A stretch of 64,000 nucleotides of DNA. It comes from CAMTVQ01 sp947085255 (lineage in GTDB: Bacteria > Bacteroidota > Bacteroidia > Sphingobacteriales > Sphingobacteriaceae). The DNA lies in the NCBI GenBank assembly GCA_947085255.1, contig CAMTVQ010000012.1, positions 8,867 to 72,866 on the forward strand, given 5' to 3'. The notes under the pieces were generated by a model that was not told the origin of the DNA, searched no databases, and saw nothing but the letters and a program-made list of their open reading frames with translations. The translations under genes and the position numbers were made by a program. This document shows positions 1-9,775 of this stretch, piece by piece; positions within the stretch are counted from its first letter, which is position 1, and every line of letters begins with the position of its first letter.

Positions 1-1427
1 CCAAAAAACCATTATCACAAATAGCTTGGGATGGGTTAGAACTGCCTAACAGAAATTTAATTATAACAGGCTATACCAATGGAGACTCAACTAATAATAG
101 CCTTGCCTATTTGCTCAAGTTATCGCCTGATGGAAATTTGTTGCAAGAGCATAGCTTTAGTAATCAATTGGGTAGTTCTATACAATCAGTAGCGCTACTG
201 CCCAATGGCAACTATGTAGCAGTAGGCTATGTAAAAAACAGTACCGACTCGGTAAGACGGGGCTATGTAGCGTGTTTTAATACTGCTTTTGAGCAACTGT
301 GGGAGCAGCGTATTGTAGCACCAGCACATGTTGATTTAGAAAAAGTAATTGTTGTAAATACCACTATAGTGGCTGCGGGCAATTATATTAAAAAATCTTC
401 TCGGGATAGTATTATCATTTGCAGCTTCGATTTTCAAGGAAAAGCATTACGTCGTATAGGCAAACAAATACCCAGTTTTGTTGGAATTACTGATCTAGCA
501 CAAGTAGGGAATAAAGAATTTTTGCTTGCAGTGCACAAGTTTGGAGGAGATACCTTATTGCTAATGGATACAGCATTTGTGGTGCAGCAATCTGCAAGAC
601 AAAAAGTACCTGAAGCAATGCTCAGCGGTGATCGAAAATTAATTACTAACTATGAGTATGACAGGGTGAATGGAGTAAAGCAAACAAAAAATAACAGTAT
701 ATATATAAATAGCCGTATCAGTGTGGATATTCATTCAATAGATACTGACACGGTGTTAGATAAAGATTATGCGGGTATCTGTTTGCAAAAATATATGCCT
801 CAGCTGGATACGGTTTTTACGCGTAGCTATGTATATGAAGATGTATTTATGCTTGCCGGTGGGTTAGACTTTATAGATGAGAACAATATCTATATAGGTG
901 GAAATTATAATTTTGAAGGGTTCGACCCATACCCTGATACGCTTACAAACAAATATTATGTGGTAAAAACAGATTCAATGGGTGCTGTTAAATGGCAGCG
1001 TTTAATAGGAGATACAGCCTATTTTTTTATGAGCAACGTTATTGCTACGCAAGATGGAGGCTGTGTATTGTTAGGTTCGCGGTATTTAGGGGATGGCACT
1101 CAGCTACATGATATACATGTATTAAAATTAGATAAAGATGGTACTTTGCAAACCAGTGGTATTAGTGCATTAACAAAGGCAGCACCCTTACAAATATATC
1201 CTAATCCCACAGCTAGTGTTTTTACCATAGCATTACCCGATGAAAATGCCATTGAGGATTTTACAGTAAATGTGTATAGCGTTACAGGGCAGTTGCTAAA
1301 AAGTGTAGACATAGCCAATAGTAATTTTACTACTATTGATATAGCCGAATTTACACAGGGGTATTACTTTGTGCAGCTAATTACGGAGTCAGGTAAGATA
1401 TTTCAAGGTAAAATTGCAAAACTTTAA
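1..1427 (+). CDS. Secreted protein with T9SS sorting domain, 5' end outside window
   Basis: The frame is open from base 3 and ends with TAA at 1427, so about 475 codons are visible and the start lies upstream. The body has repeated strand-rich segments of the form 'KTDSMGAVKWQRLIGD...DGGCVLLGS', a pattern common in secreted propeller-like Bacteroidota proteins. The last 80 residues carry 'IYPNPTASVFTIALP' and end 'GYYFVQLITESGKIFQGKI', the hallmark of a type A T9SS C-terminal sorting domain. The protein is therefore expected to cross the outer membrane by T9SS and be anchored or released at the surface. Its substrate or role cannot be told. It converges on the glucosaminidase gene with a gap of 7 bp. 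Confidence 0.85.
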   Translation, partial: KKPLSQIAWDGLELPNRNLIITGYTNGDSTNNSLAYLLKLSPDGNLLQEHSFSNQLGSSIQSVALLPNGNYVAVGYVKNSTDSVRRGYVACFNTAFEQLWEQRIVAPAHVDLEKVIVVNTTIVAAGNYIKKSSRDSIIICSFDFQGKALRRIGKQIPSFVGITDLAQVGNKEFLLAVHKFGGDTLLLMDTAFVVQQSARQKVPEAMLSGDRKLITNYEYDRVNGVKQTKNNSIYINSRISVDIHSIDTDTVLDKDYAGICLQKYMPQLDTVFTRSYVYEDVFMLAGGLDFIDENNIYIGGNYNFEGFDPYPDTLTNKYYVVKTDSMGAVKWQRLIGDTAYFFMSNVIATQDGGCVLLGSRYLGDGTQLHDIHVLKLDKDGTLQTSGISALTKAAPLQIYPNPTASVFTIALPDENAIEDFTVNVYSVTGQLLKSVDIANSNFTTIDIAEFTQGYYFVQLITESGKIFQGKIAKL

Positions 1428-1434
1428 CACAAAT

Positions 1435-2151
1435 TTACCGCACCCGTAGCTGCTCACCAATTTTAATATCTGTTCCGGTTTTGTTGTTTAGCTGTTGTAG
1501 GTTAGTTACCGTAGTATCGTATTTTTTGGAGATACTATAAAGCGTATCTTTCTTTTTTACGGTATGTAGCTTTATCTGCTCCTGCTTAGGTGTATCCTTT
1601 GTTTTGCCTTTAGGTACTTTTACCCTTCCTCTGGCGTCGTAGGCGTTTAATTCGTATTTTTCTATCAGGTTAATGAGCAATTGCGGGTAATTAGGATTGG
1701 TAGCATATCCAGCTTTTTTTAATCCTTCTGCCCATGCTTTGTAGTCGGTGCGCTCCAGTTCAAATAAAAAGGCGTAACGTTTACGATCTCGCATAAAATC
1801 AGAATGGTCGGTATACGAATGTTTTACTTTTCTATACTTTCTAAAACACTCATTTTTAGCATCATCATCACGGTACACTTTTCCTCCGGTCCAATTATCG
1901 ACACACTTAATGCCAAAGTGATTATTAGCTGTTTTTGCCAACTCGCTATTACCATTACCCGATTCTAAAATGCCCTGTGCTAAGGTTATACTTGCCGGAA
2001 CACCCACTCGCTTCATTTCTTTTACTGCCAGTTTTTTGTACGTGCTTATATAGCTTTCGGTAGCTTGGTTTTGGGCTGTTACCGAGACGCATACAAATTG
2101 TAGTAAAGAGTAGATGAGTAAATAAATTGATAATCGAAAAGTGTTTTGCAT
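1435..2151 (-). CDS. Glucosaminidase (peptidoglycan hydrolase) with LysM domain
   Basis: This 238-residue protein starts with a signal peptide (to about residue 27, ending 'VSVTAQ'). A glucosaminidase domain follows (about residues 30-170), with the likely catalytic Glu in 'LAQGILESGNGNSELA' and the typical 'NNHFGIKC' and 'YATNPNYPQLL' segments. A C-terminal LysM repeat ('HTVKKKDTLYSISKKYDTTV') would bind peptidoglycan. The family cleaves N-acetylglucosaminyl bonds in the cell wall, so a periplasmic wall-remodelling role is likely. It is the last gene of a minus-strand run after the M16 peptidase and O-methyltransferase. Confidence 0.9.
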   Translation of the reverse strand: MQNTFRLSIYLLIYSLLQFVCVSVTAQNQATESYISTYKKLAVKEMKRVGVPASITLAQGILESGNGNSELAKTANNHFGIKCVDNWTGGKVYRDDDAKNECFRKYRKVKHSYTDHSDFMRDRKRYAFLFELERTDYKAWAEGLKKAGYATNPNYPQLLINLIEKYELNAYDARGRVKVPKGKTKDTPKQEQIKLHTVKKKDTLYSISKKYDTTVTNLQQLNNKTGTDIKIGEQLRVR

Positions 2152-2169
2152 CGCTTTTTTAGGAGTCTT

Positions 2170-2808
2170 TTATTTTTTTCGGATAAGTAATAAACCATCA
2201 CGCACGGGCAGCAATACATTTTCTACACGGGTATCGGCATGTATAAAGTCATTAAATGAGCGCAGGGTAAGTGTATCCTTATCATTTTTGGTAACGTCGG
2301 TAATTTTGCCACTCCACAGTACATTGTCGGCAATAATAAGCCCCCCACTTCGTACTTTATCTATTATCAGGTTGTAATAATTCAGATAGTTTTCTTTATC
2401 GGCATCAATAAAGACCAAATCAAAAGTTTCGGTAAGCAAAGGAATGATGTGTAGGGCATTTCCTATTTTATAACTTATCTGGTCTGATAAACCTGCCTCG
2501 GCAAAATAGCCTGCTACACGTGCCTGCAACTCCTCATTTATATCTATGGTAATGAGTTTTCCATTGGTCTGAAGCCCTTGCGCTAAGCAAATAGCAGAAT
2601 ATCCGGTAAAGGTGCCAATCTCTAAGATACAAGAAGGTTGTATCATGTGGCTAATCATACTCAAAAACTGCCCTTGCAATTGCCCCGAAAGCATGCGCGG
2701 CATCAGTATCTTGGCGTGGGTATCACGGGTTATTCTTTGGAGAATAGAAAGCTCCGCTGAGGTATGCTCTTCGGCATAGTTTTGTATGTCGGTAGGTATA
2801 AATTCCAT
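2170..2808 (-). CDS. O-methyltransferase, class I SAM-dependent
   Basis: The 212-residue protein matches the caffeoyl-CoA O-methyltransferase-like family (bacterial YrrM type). The SAM-binding loop is 'ILEIGTFTGYSAICLA' near residue 60, and the acidic metal/substrate motif is 'LVFIDADKENYLNYY' near residue 135. 'IIADNVLWSGKI' is also typical. The methyl acceptor cannot be deduced. It starts 4 bp after the stop of the upstream M16 peptidase gene, so the two are almost surely co-transcribed. The length is normal and no damage is seen. Confidence 0.9.
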   Translation of the reverse strand: MEFIPTDIQNYAEEHTSAELSILQRITRDTHAKILMPRMLSGQLQGQFLSMISHMIQPSCILEIGTFTGYSAICLAQGLQTNGKLITIDINEELQARVAGYFAEAGLSDQISYKIGNALHIIPLLTETFDLVFIDADKENYLNYYNLIIDKVRSGGLIIADNVLWSGKITDVTKNDKDTLTLRSFNDFIHADTRVENVLLPVRDGLLLIRKK

Positions 2809-2812
2809 TCAA

Positions 2813-4042
2813 TTACTCGGGTAAATATATTAATAAACTCTGTTGAGATTCGTCAAACACGTCATTGGCAGCTTGTAGCATTTCGGCTGAGGTAATGGCC
2901 TCTATCTTAGCATATATTTCGGGCAGGGTATCTACCCTTTGGTGGTCGAGTAAATTTTTGCATAAGGCAATAAGTACCCCTAATCTACTTTCTTCCGATA
3001 AACCAATTTGCCCAATAAATCGTTTTTTAGCCTGTTTTAGTGCAACAGCACTTTGTGGTGTTTCGCGTAGTAAACGCAGCTCTTTTTTTACCAAACGTAG
3101 GCAACGTTCAATTTTTTCGCTATCCGTGCCCATGTAAATACTGAAAAATCCGCAATCGCTCATTGGCGAATAGTTGGATTCGATACTATATGCAATGCCG
3201 TATTTTTCGCGAATATTTAGATTAAGCTTGGCACTCATACCTCCACCTAATATATTGTTAAGCAACAGCATGGGTAACTTTAGCTTATGGTGCAAATCAT
3301 AACTGCGATTACCAATAAGCGCATGCGCTTGGTGGCTATTTTTGGTAACAGTTCTTGCTTGCGGAGTATAGCCAGATGCGGGTGTGCGTTGTGTAGATTT
3401 ATTCGAACTGCTAATGCCTCCAAAATGATCTTCTATTATGCGCTGCACTTTAGCAAACGGCAACGAAGAATGTACGCCTACCACAATTTGTTCGGGTAAG
3501 TAATTGGCTGCAATAAAATGCTGCACATCTTTCTTCTGAAAAGTTTTTACACTTTGTTCGGTACCCAAAATAGAATTACCCAAAGTGTGTCCTGCAAACA
3601 GTAGCTCGTCAAATTCATCCTGAATTAGTTCTTCCGGCAAGTCCTTGTACGATTCTATCTCATCAATAATCACATTTTTTTCTTTCTCCAACTCCTGCTC
3701 CGGAAACGAAGCATTAAACGTAATATCTGCCAGTAACTCTATAGCCCGAGCAGTATATTCATTAAGCACCGAAGCATGTATGCACGTTTGCTCTTTGGTA
3801 GTATAGGCATTCAAATCGCCACCAATAAGTTCTAATCGATTAAGTACCTGATATGATTTGCGTTTACCAGTGCCTTTAAATAATACATGTTCAATAAAAT
3901 GGGCCAATCCAGGCGCATTTATATCTTCATCACGCGAACCCGTATTGATGATTAAACAACAATGGGTAATAACGGTATTTAAAGCGGGTTTATACAGCAA
4001 CCGTATGCCATTTGGTAAAGTTGCTATTTGGTGGTCAATCAT
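2813..4042 (-). CDS. M16 family zinc peptidase (processing-peptidase-like)
   Basis: The 409-residue protein has the inverted zinc motif HxxEH ('AHFIEHVLFKGT', near residue 47) and a downstream Glu in 'EKNVIIDEIESYKD', as in active M16B subunits. The C-terminal half holds the usual 'GGGMSAKLNLNIREKYGIAYS' element in shortened form. There is no signal peptide, so it is probably cytoplasmic. M16B proteins often work as pairs. Only one is encoded here, but it has the metal ligands and may be a homodimer. It heads the minus-strand operon with the O-methyltransferase and glucosaminidase genes. Confidence 0.92.
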   Translation of the reverse strand: MIDHQIATLPNGIRLLYKPALNTVITHCCLIINTGSRDEDINAPGLAHFIEHVLFKGTGKRKSYQVLNRLELIGGDLNAYTTKEQTCIHASVLNEYTARAIELLADITFNASFPEQELEKEKNVIIDEIESYKDLPEELIQDEFDELLFAGHTLGNSILGTEQSVKTFQKKDVQHFIAANYLPEQIVVGVHSSLPFAKVQRIIEDHFGGISSSNKSTQRTPASGYTPQARTVTKNSHQAHALIGNRSYDLHHKLKLPMLLLNNILGGGMSAKLNLNIREKYGIAYSIESNYSPMSDCGFFSIYMGTDSEKIERCLRLVKKELRLLRETPQSAVALKQAKKRFIGQIGLSEESRLGVLIALCKNLLDHQRVDTLPEIYAKIEAITSAEMLQAANDVFDESQQSLLIYLPE

Positions 4043-4120
4043 GTGTTGCTGTAAAGATAGCTATAGCAGGGATATTAAAGATACTAATAGCAAGTGTAGA
4101 ATGATTTATAAAGTAGATGA

Positions 4121-4951
4121 TTAATCCGAAATCTGTACCGAAGTCATGGTAATAGAACCCATTACCACCTTATCATTAAAGAAACTTACTTTTTCGGTAG
4201 CGCGTTGCATGCCCAATACATATAATAAGGGTAAGTAATGATCTGGGGTGGGAATAGCCAGTGCCGCAGCTTTATTTAAACTTTCGTACCGTATCAAAGG
4301 CTGGTGGTTTTTATCGGTAATTAAGTCTTTAAAAACAGTGTTCATTTCTATGGCCCAATCAAAAGCAAACGATTCGGGTTCTTGCCAAGCAATGCGCCCT
4401 AAATTATGTACCATATTACCACTGCCAATAATGAGTACTCCTTTTTTGCGCAACTCGCCCAACTCTTTTGCCAATTCGTAATGATATTGGGCTGGCTTTT
4501 GGTAATCAATACTCAGTTGCAATACTGGAATATTGGCATGTGGATACATGTGTCTCACCACACTCCAACAGCCGTGGTCGAGTCCCCATTCGTGATCCAA
4601 ACCAATGGGCGTATATTTTATCAGTGCTGCGGTTTCTTCAGCGAGTTTTATGTCACCAGGTGCAGGGTATTGTACGGCATACAATGCTTCTGGAAAACCT
4701 CCAAAATCATGTATCGTTTTCGGAAAATCCATAGCCGTAATAGAGGTGCCCTTGGTAAGCCAATGTGCCGATATGCACAAAACGGCCTTCGGCTGGGGAA
4801 TTGTTTTACCCAATTGTTGCCACGTTTTACTAAACTCATTATCGGTAATACCGTTCATGGGGCTGCCGTGTCCTATAAATAAAGCAGGCATATAAGTGTC
4901 TTGTAGCGGCAAGGTAGCGGCTAACTTCTTTAATTGAGACAATTGACTCAT
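4121..4951 (-). CDS. ygiD: 4,5-DOPA dioxygenase extradiol, YgiD/LigB family
   Basis: About 276 residues from the ATG at 4951. A GTG at 4999 would add 16 residues that look unlike the family. The expected metal-binding histidines are visible in 'FIGHGSPMN', 'CISAHWLTKG' and 'GLDHGCWSVV', and the segment 'IIGSGNMVHNLG' is also characteristic. The family opens catechol rings with Zn or Fe. YgiD homologues act on L-DOPA in vitro, but the natural substrate is unclear. It is divergent from the YfhO-like gene and separated by 79 bp from the M16 gene. Confidence 0.88.
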   Translation of the reverse strand: MSQLSQLKKLAATLPLQDTYMPALFIGHGSPMNGITDNEFSKTWQQLGKTIPQPKAVLCISAHWLTKGTSITAMDFPKTIHDFGGFPEALYAVQYPAPGDIKLAEETAALIKYTPIGLDHEWGLDHGCWSVVRHMYPHANIPVLQLSIDYQKPAQYHYELAKELGELRKKGVLIIGSGNMVHNLGRIAWQEPESFAFDWAIEMNTVFKDLITDKNHQPLIRYESLNKAAALAIPTPDHYLPLLYVLGMQRATEKVSFFNDKVVMGSITMTSVQISD

Positions 4952-5050
4952 CACGGCAATTTGGGCTAAAACAGTGTGTATAAATGTGCTGCGGTTCACA
5001 GTACAATATACAGTTATTGTCCAAAATAGTTTATATCAGGTGTGTATCAG

Positions 5051-5088
5051 TTGTTGAAAATAAAGAATATCTTCAACAAGATTTTTTT
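5051..5088 (+). other. Hairpin followed by T-run in divergent intergenic region
   Basis: Arms TTGTTGAA (5051-5058) and TTCAACAA (5072-5079) are followed by GATTTTTTT. This looks like a small intrinsic terminator on the plus strand. It lies upstream of a plus-strand gene (start 5174) and downstream of the divergent ygiD start, so it is not at a gene end. It may be an attenuator or chance. Confidence 0.3.
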
Positions 5089-5173
5089 AAGAGAAGTCTA
5101 ATCGAGAATAATAGATATTTGACTTGATGCACTATGTGTTTTAAGATAAGAATTACAGTATAATTTGCCAGAG

Positions 5174-7324
5174 ATGGAGCGTTTTGTAAAGTATAAAGAA
5201 ACAGTTAGCCACTTAGGGCTATTGTTGCTTGCGGTAGTGGTCGCTTATTGGCCAGTTTCTTTTTTACAGTATTCATTAAAATGGGATAATGTGGATGGCT
5301 ATTTGCCACTGCGCTATTATGTAAGCGAGTCTATCCGTAATGGACATTTACCATTGTGGCAACCTTATGCCAATTTTGGCTATCCAATACATGCTGATCC
5401 TCAAAGTGCTGCATGGTACTTGCCCACTTGGATTGTTGCATTGTTGCATGGGTATACTATGGGAGCATTGCAGATAGAATTTACGCTTACCATTTTTGCT
5501 GCGGGCATGGGGATGTATTTCTTAGCCAAAGATTTAGGTATTATTGGTCGCATAGCCCTTGTGTTAGCTATAAGTTATGCATGTTGTGGTTTTTTTGTAG
5601 GCAATGCTCAGCACCTAACTTGGCTTATATCTGGCGCCTGCATTCCTTGGGTCTTTCACTTTTATTATACCTTTAATACTACTCATAAGTATGGTTATGC
5701 AATGTGCTGTGCATTTATAGTGTGGTTATTGCTTACGGGCGGCTATCCTGCCTTTTTTATTTGTATAGTTTATTGCTTGTTTATCGGATTTATACTGTTT
5801 TGCACTACTGCAGTTATACAAAAAAAGTGGATGGTACTTATTGATTTAATTAAACTGAATGCAGTATTCATACTTCTCTTTTTGGTATTGAGCAGTGCTT
5901 TTTTGTTGTCTGTATGGCAAGCAATGCCATATATTAATAGAGGTGATGGGGTTTCATTAGAATTAGCCGAGAGTAATCCATTTTCTATAAAAGCAGCTAT
6001 TTCATTTATCCTTCCTTTTGCTACTACTGTTAATCCAGCGTTTTATGCTGCAGATATATCCATGATAAATGGCTATATGGGATTGTTGCTACTTATTTTT
6101 GTGGTTTTAGCAGTAGTATCTTCCAAAAGTAAATTGCAATGGCTGCTGTTGTGTATAGCTGTTGTGTTTTTTTGTATTGCCATGGGCGGAGCTACACCGT
6201 TGCGTGCATGGTTGTATGAATATATTTTGGGTATGAACCTGTTTCGGTTTTCTGCATTGTTTCGAGTATTTTTTATTATTCCACTATTATTAGCAGCGGG
6301 ATTAGCTTTGCAAGTATATTTTTCTAATGCGACAAAGTACGTTGGTGTTTTGCGCAAAATAGTAATAGCGCTAGGGCTAGTAATTATGGCTGTTATAGTT
6401 TATGCAACTATTAAAAACAAGCAGCCACTACACCTGAATCATTTATTTAGTAACTATGAGAAGTTTTTTGAGCAAGCAACTTTGTTTACTGCCATTATTA
6501 TTAATGGCATAGTACAACTTACCTTTTTAGGTATAATTTGGGTACTATTATTAAAGCCTTCTAAATTCAATTATTGGGTGCTGTTGGTATTAGTTACTAC
6601 TGATATGTGCCTGGCTACAACACTAAACAGGTACACTGTTGTATCTGATTTTCCCGCGCAACAGGTTGATGCGAAGTTTGTAGATTTTCCTAAAGGCTTT
6701 CCCGTTCCTCGTAATCATGTTGTATTAGATAATTCAGATGCTAATAGAAGTTATTTATGGCCACTATACCGCAACACTAATATTTATTATAAAACGGTAG
6801 GGATTAATGGATATAACTCTTTTGCATTAACTGCTTTTGATAGTCTTGAGGGATCGAAAATTGCACCAACAGTATTAAATAATGAACTCGTTTATTTTTC
6901 TGAAAGAGTACGTCCTTATACCGCATTGCATACCGATAGTATTAGCTCCGAATCAGTTTTGTATGTAGCCGATAGTACATATACACGGCTGGCTAAACTA
7001 TCGCTACAGCATAATTTTTCCGATTCAGTTGTTTATAAAGAATTGCTTCCAAATAATTTAAGCATAGAAACAAGTACCATTCATCAGCAATTTCTTACTA
7101 TTATGCAAAATAGTTACAGAGATAAACATCTGTATATTGATGGAATAGAAGCAGCTACTTTTGTAAGTAATTATTCGTTTACATCTTGTGTGCTACCAGC
7201 AGGCAAGCATCAAATAAGCTTGAAGTATACACCTAAAGCAATAATATATGCTACAATTGCAAGTGCTAGCACATTAGTACTTCTTATTGTGCTTATGCTC
7301 TTCTATAGAAAATCGCTCTTTTAG
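5174..7324 (+). CDS. YfhO-like polytopic membrane protein
   Basis: 716 residues from the ATG at 5174. An in-frame TTG three codons earlier is a weaker start. About twelve hydrophobic segments fill residues 15-490 and one lies at the C-terminus. The N-terminal loop 'SLKWDNVDGYLPLRYYVSE' followed by 'NGHLPLWQPYANFGYPI' is typical of YfhO (GT-C-like fold) proteins, which in Firmicutes help glycosylate lipoteichoic acid. The donor or acceptor here is unknown. The region between residues about 500 and 690 is likely periplasmic. It stands alone on the plus strand and converges on the MoxR gene, 9 bp apart. Confidence 0.82.
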   Translation: MERFVKYKETVSHLGLLLLAVVVAYWPVSFLQYSLKWDNVDGYLPLRYYVSESIRNGHLPLWQPYANFGYPIHADPQSAAWYLPTWIVALLHGYTMGALQIEFTLTIFAAGMGMYFLAKDLGIIGRIALVLAISYACCGFFVGNAQHLTWLISGACIPWVFHFYYTFNTTHKYGYAMCCAFIVWLLLTGGYPAFFICIVYCLFIGFILFCTTAVIQKKWMVLIDLIKLNAVFILLFLVLSSAFLLSVWQAMPYINRGDGVSLELAESNPFSIKAAISFILPFATTVNPAFYAADISMINGYMGLLLLIFVVLAVVSSKSKLQWLLLCIAVVFFCIAMGGATPLRAWLYEYILGMNLFRFSALFRVFFIIPLLLAAGLALQVYFSNATKYVGVLRKIVIALGLVIMAVIVYATIKNKQPLHLNHLFSNYEKFFEQATLFTAIIINGIVQLTFLGIIWVLLLKPSKFNYWVLLVLVTTDMCLATTLNRYTVVSDFPAQQVDAKFVDFPKGFPVPRNHVVLDNSDANRSYLWPLYRNTNIYYKTVGINGYNSFALTAFDSLEGSKIAPTVLNNELVYFSERVRPYTALHTDSISSESVLYVADSTYTRLAKLSLQHNFSDSVVYKELLPNNLSIETSTIHQQFLTIMQNSYRDKHLYIDGIEAATFVSNYSFTSCVLPAGKHQISLKYTPKAIIYATIASASTLVLLIVLMLFYRKSLF

Positions 7325-7333
7325 TAGAATCTA

Positions 7334-8302
7334 TTACAATAATTCAGCTATGATTTTTTCTACACTTATGCCCTCTGCATCAGCTTTATAATTGCGCACT
7401 ATACGGTGACGCAATACAAGGGTAGCTACAGCTTGCACATCTTCAATATCGGGAGCATACTTGCCGTGCATGGCTGCATGGCACTTGGCACCTAATATCA
7501 AAAACTGTGATGCACGTGGACCTGCGCCCCAACTTAAATAATCGTTGCTCAGTTTGTGTGCAAGTTCAGTATTTGGACGAGTTTTTGCAGCCAGTTTTAC
7601 GGCATATTCCAATACCGTATCTGTTACCGGAATGTTGCGTATCAGTTGTTGGAAATACAGAATTTCCTCGGCATCAATCTTTTTAGTAAGTTTTACTTCT
7701 CTATTTGAAGTCGTGTTCTTTACCACCATTAGTTCGTCGGCGTAGCTAGGGTAGTCCAATAAAATATTGAACATAAAACGGTCCAATTGAGCTTCTGGCA
7801 ATGGATAGGTCCCTTCTTGTTCTATCGGATTTTGGGTAGCTAATACAAAAAATGGTTTTGGTAAGGGGTGATTTGTACCGCCCACTGTTACCGTTTTTTC
7901 TTGCATAGCTTCCAATAAGGCAGCTTGTGTTTTAGGTGGAGTACGGTTAATCTCATCTGCCAAAACAATGTTGGCAAATACTGGACCGGGTATAAACTTA
8001 AATTTTCGGTCTTCTCCTAATATTTCAGAGCCAGTAATATCCGATGGCATTAAATCGGGTGTAAATTGTATGCGGTTAAAACTTAAGTCGAGAATTTGTG
8101 CAATGGTTTGTACCAATAGTGTTTTAGCCAAACCCGGAACGCCAACTAATAAACTATGTCCGTTGCAAAATATAGCCGTAAGCACAGCATCTACCACCTC
8201 GTCTTGCCCAACAATTACTTGGGCAACTTCGGCCTTTATTTCTTTTATCTTCTCTACAAAGGCAGCTACACCTTCCACATCCGAATTAATTTTCTTTGCC
8301 AT
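7334..8302 (-). CDS. MoxR-type AAA+ ATPase
   Basis: 322 residues with Walker A 'LVGVPGLAKTLLVQT' near residue 55, Walker B 'VLADEINRTPPKTQAALLEA', sensor 'FFVLATQNPIEQEGTYPLPEA' (shown in part) and the C-terminal lid 'GAGPRASQFLI'. MoxR ATPases act as chaperones that insert cofactors or mature partner proteins, normally next to DUF58 and VWA proteins. No such partner is visible here. Instead it follows the SurA-like foldase gene by 9 bp, so it is probably in the same transcript, and it may serve an envelope-protein quality-control role (inference). Confidence 0.92.
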   Translation of the reverse strand: MAKKINSDVEGVAAFVEKIKEIKAEVAQVIVGQDEVVDAVLTAIFCNGHSLLVGVPGLAKTLLVQTIAQILDLSFNRIQFTPDLMPSDITGSEILGEDRKFKFIPGPVFANIVLADEINRTPPKTQAALLEAMQEKTVTVGGTNHPLPKPFFVLATQNPIEQEGTYPLPEAQLDRFMFNILLDYPSYADELMVVKNTTSNREVKLTKKIDAEEILYFQQLIRNIPVTDTVLEYAVKLAAKTRPNTELAHKLSNDYLSWGAGPRASQFLILGAKCHAAMHGKYAPDIEDVQAVATLVLRHRIVRNYKADAEGISVEKIIAELL

Positions 8303-8311
8303 AAAATGCGT

Positions 8312-9658
8312 CTAATTGCTTTTTTTTATCCAAGGTTTAATCTCATCACAACCTAAAAACATAGGGTCTATACGAACATATGTTGATTGGCGTTTTTCAC
8401 GAAACCACTCGGCTATCACTTTGCTTTCTTTTTCGGCTAGGGCACCTGTTTGTATTTTTTGGTAATCGTCAGTCAGATTTGCGCGGTGTGGTTCTGTTTT
8501 CGATTTATAATAAATAATACGGAAACCACGTTTACCATCATTCGATTGGTAAAGTACTGGTTGCGAAAAAGTGCCTATTTTTAGTGTATCTATTACTAAA
8601 AAAATAGCGGCATCCAATTGGTCGGTAGTAATTTTTGTGCTTCCATCTGCTGGGCTCAGCAACATGCCGCTTGTGTTTTTGGTACGCGCATCATCTGAAA
8701 ACTTAGCGGCAGCCTCACCAAATTCTATTTTTTTGGTAATTAGTAAGGTGTAAATGCTATCCATTTCTTTTTTTGTCGCAGCATAATCAGCTTCTTGTAT
8801 CTCTGGCTTAATGAGTATATGGCGTACGTTTACTTGTTCTCCGCGTCGCTCAATAGGTTGAATAATATGAAAGCCATATTCTGTTTCTACTACAGGCGAA
8901 AGTTCACCGGGCTTTAGTTTAAAGGCTACGGCCTCAAATGCTTTTACCAAATCACCTCTTCCTACAAAGCCTAATTCGCCGCCAGCACGTGCAGAGCCTG
9001 GATCTTGCGAATACAGAATAGCCATTGTGCTTAAATCTTCCCCATTTTGTACCCTCACGCGTATAGCTTCTAGCTTTTCGCGGGCAGCAACTTCTGCTTG
9101 TTCATTATATATAGGGTATTTTACCAACTGCCCTATTTCTACTTCGGTATTATAGTAGGGTAGGCTATCGGCAGGTAGGCTGTTAAAATAACGTTTTACC
9201 TCAGTAGGCGTAATGCTGCTATTTTTAGTAATAGTTTGTTGCATTTGTTGCGCCAATAGTAACTCGCGAATATCACCACGTAACTCTTCTTTAAATTCGC
9301 TTAGCGACTTGCCTAAAAACTCTTCTAACTTGTCTTGTGAGCCAAATTGAGAAGTAAAATAACGTACTCTGCGACTCAGTTCATCTTCTACTTGTGCATC
9401 TGGTACAACAATACTATCCAATACGGCTTGGTTGTATAGTAATTTTTGTGTGAGTAATTGATCTAAAATAGAGCATTTTAAACTTTCGTTAGCAGTTGCA
9501 CCTTGATTTACCAATTGTGCATATTGCCCCATTACATCAGAGTATAAAACAATGCTATTGCCCACTACGCCCACTACCTTATCAATGCTTTCGCCTTGTT
9601 GCGCCGTAGCAGTACCAATAATACCGATGAAACTGAGTACTAAATAAAATTTATGCAT
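8312..9658 (-). CDS. SurA-like periplasmic peptidylprolyl isomerase, two parvulin domains
   Basis: The 448-residue protein has a signal peptide ending about residue 19 ('GTATAQ'), a SurA-type N-terminal chaperone region starting 'IDKVVGVVGNSIVLYSDVM', and two PpiC-type rotamase domains. One has 'DPGSARAGGELGFVGRGD' and the next starts 'VNVRHILIKPE'. It should assist folding of outer-membrane proteins in the periplasm, which fits a genome rich in TonB and T9SS clients. It is followed by the MoxR gene at 9 bp and preceded by a second parvulin gene across a terminator. Confidence 0.9.
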   Translation of the reverse strand: MHKFYLVLSFIGIIGTATAQQGESIDKVVGVVGNSIVLYSDVMGQYAQLVNQGATANESLKCSILDQLLTQKLLYNQAVLDSIVVPDAQVEDELSRRVRYFTSQFGSQDKLEEFLGKSLSEFKEELRGDIRELLLAQQMQQTITKNSSITPTEVKRYFNSLPADSLPYYNTEVEIGQLVKYPIYNEQAEVAAREKLEAIRVRVQNGEDLSTMAILYSQDPGSARAGGELGFVGRGDLVKAFEAVAFKLKPGELSPVVETEYGFHIIQPIERRGEQVNVRHILIKPEIQEADYAATKKEMDSIYTLLITKKIEFGEAAAKFSDDARTKNTSGMLLSPADGSTKITTDQLDAAIFLVIDTLKIGTFSQPVLYQSNDGKRGFRIIYYKSKTEPHRANLTDDYQKIQTGALAEKESKVIAEWFREKRQSTYVRIDPMFLGCDEIKPWIKKSN

Positions 9659-9712
9659 CTAAATTTAAGTTATATAAGTTAGGTGGATGTGGTGTAACTA
9701 TCACGTAAAACG

Positions 9713-9749
9713 AAAATCATCCGGCTGTGGTACAGTCGGATGATTTTTT
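9713..9749 (-). terminator. Rho-independent terminator after the second parvulin gene
   Basis: A 16-bp stem with one G-T pair joins AAAATCATCCGGCTGT and ACAGTCGGATGATTTT with a short loop. T-rich tails occur on both strands. It lies 27 bp past the stop of the gene ending at 9776 and just before the next gene's start at 9658, so it separates the two parvulin transcripts. Confidence 0.75.
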
Positions 9750-9775
9750 GTGCTACAATAAGCTATTATATTACA

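Noticed and set aside
4406..4882. 158-codon plus-strand frame
   Set aside because: It lies antisense to the well-supported YgiD-type dioxygenase gene.
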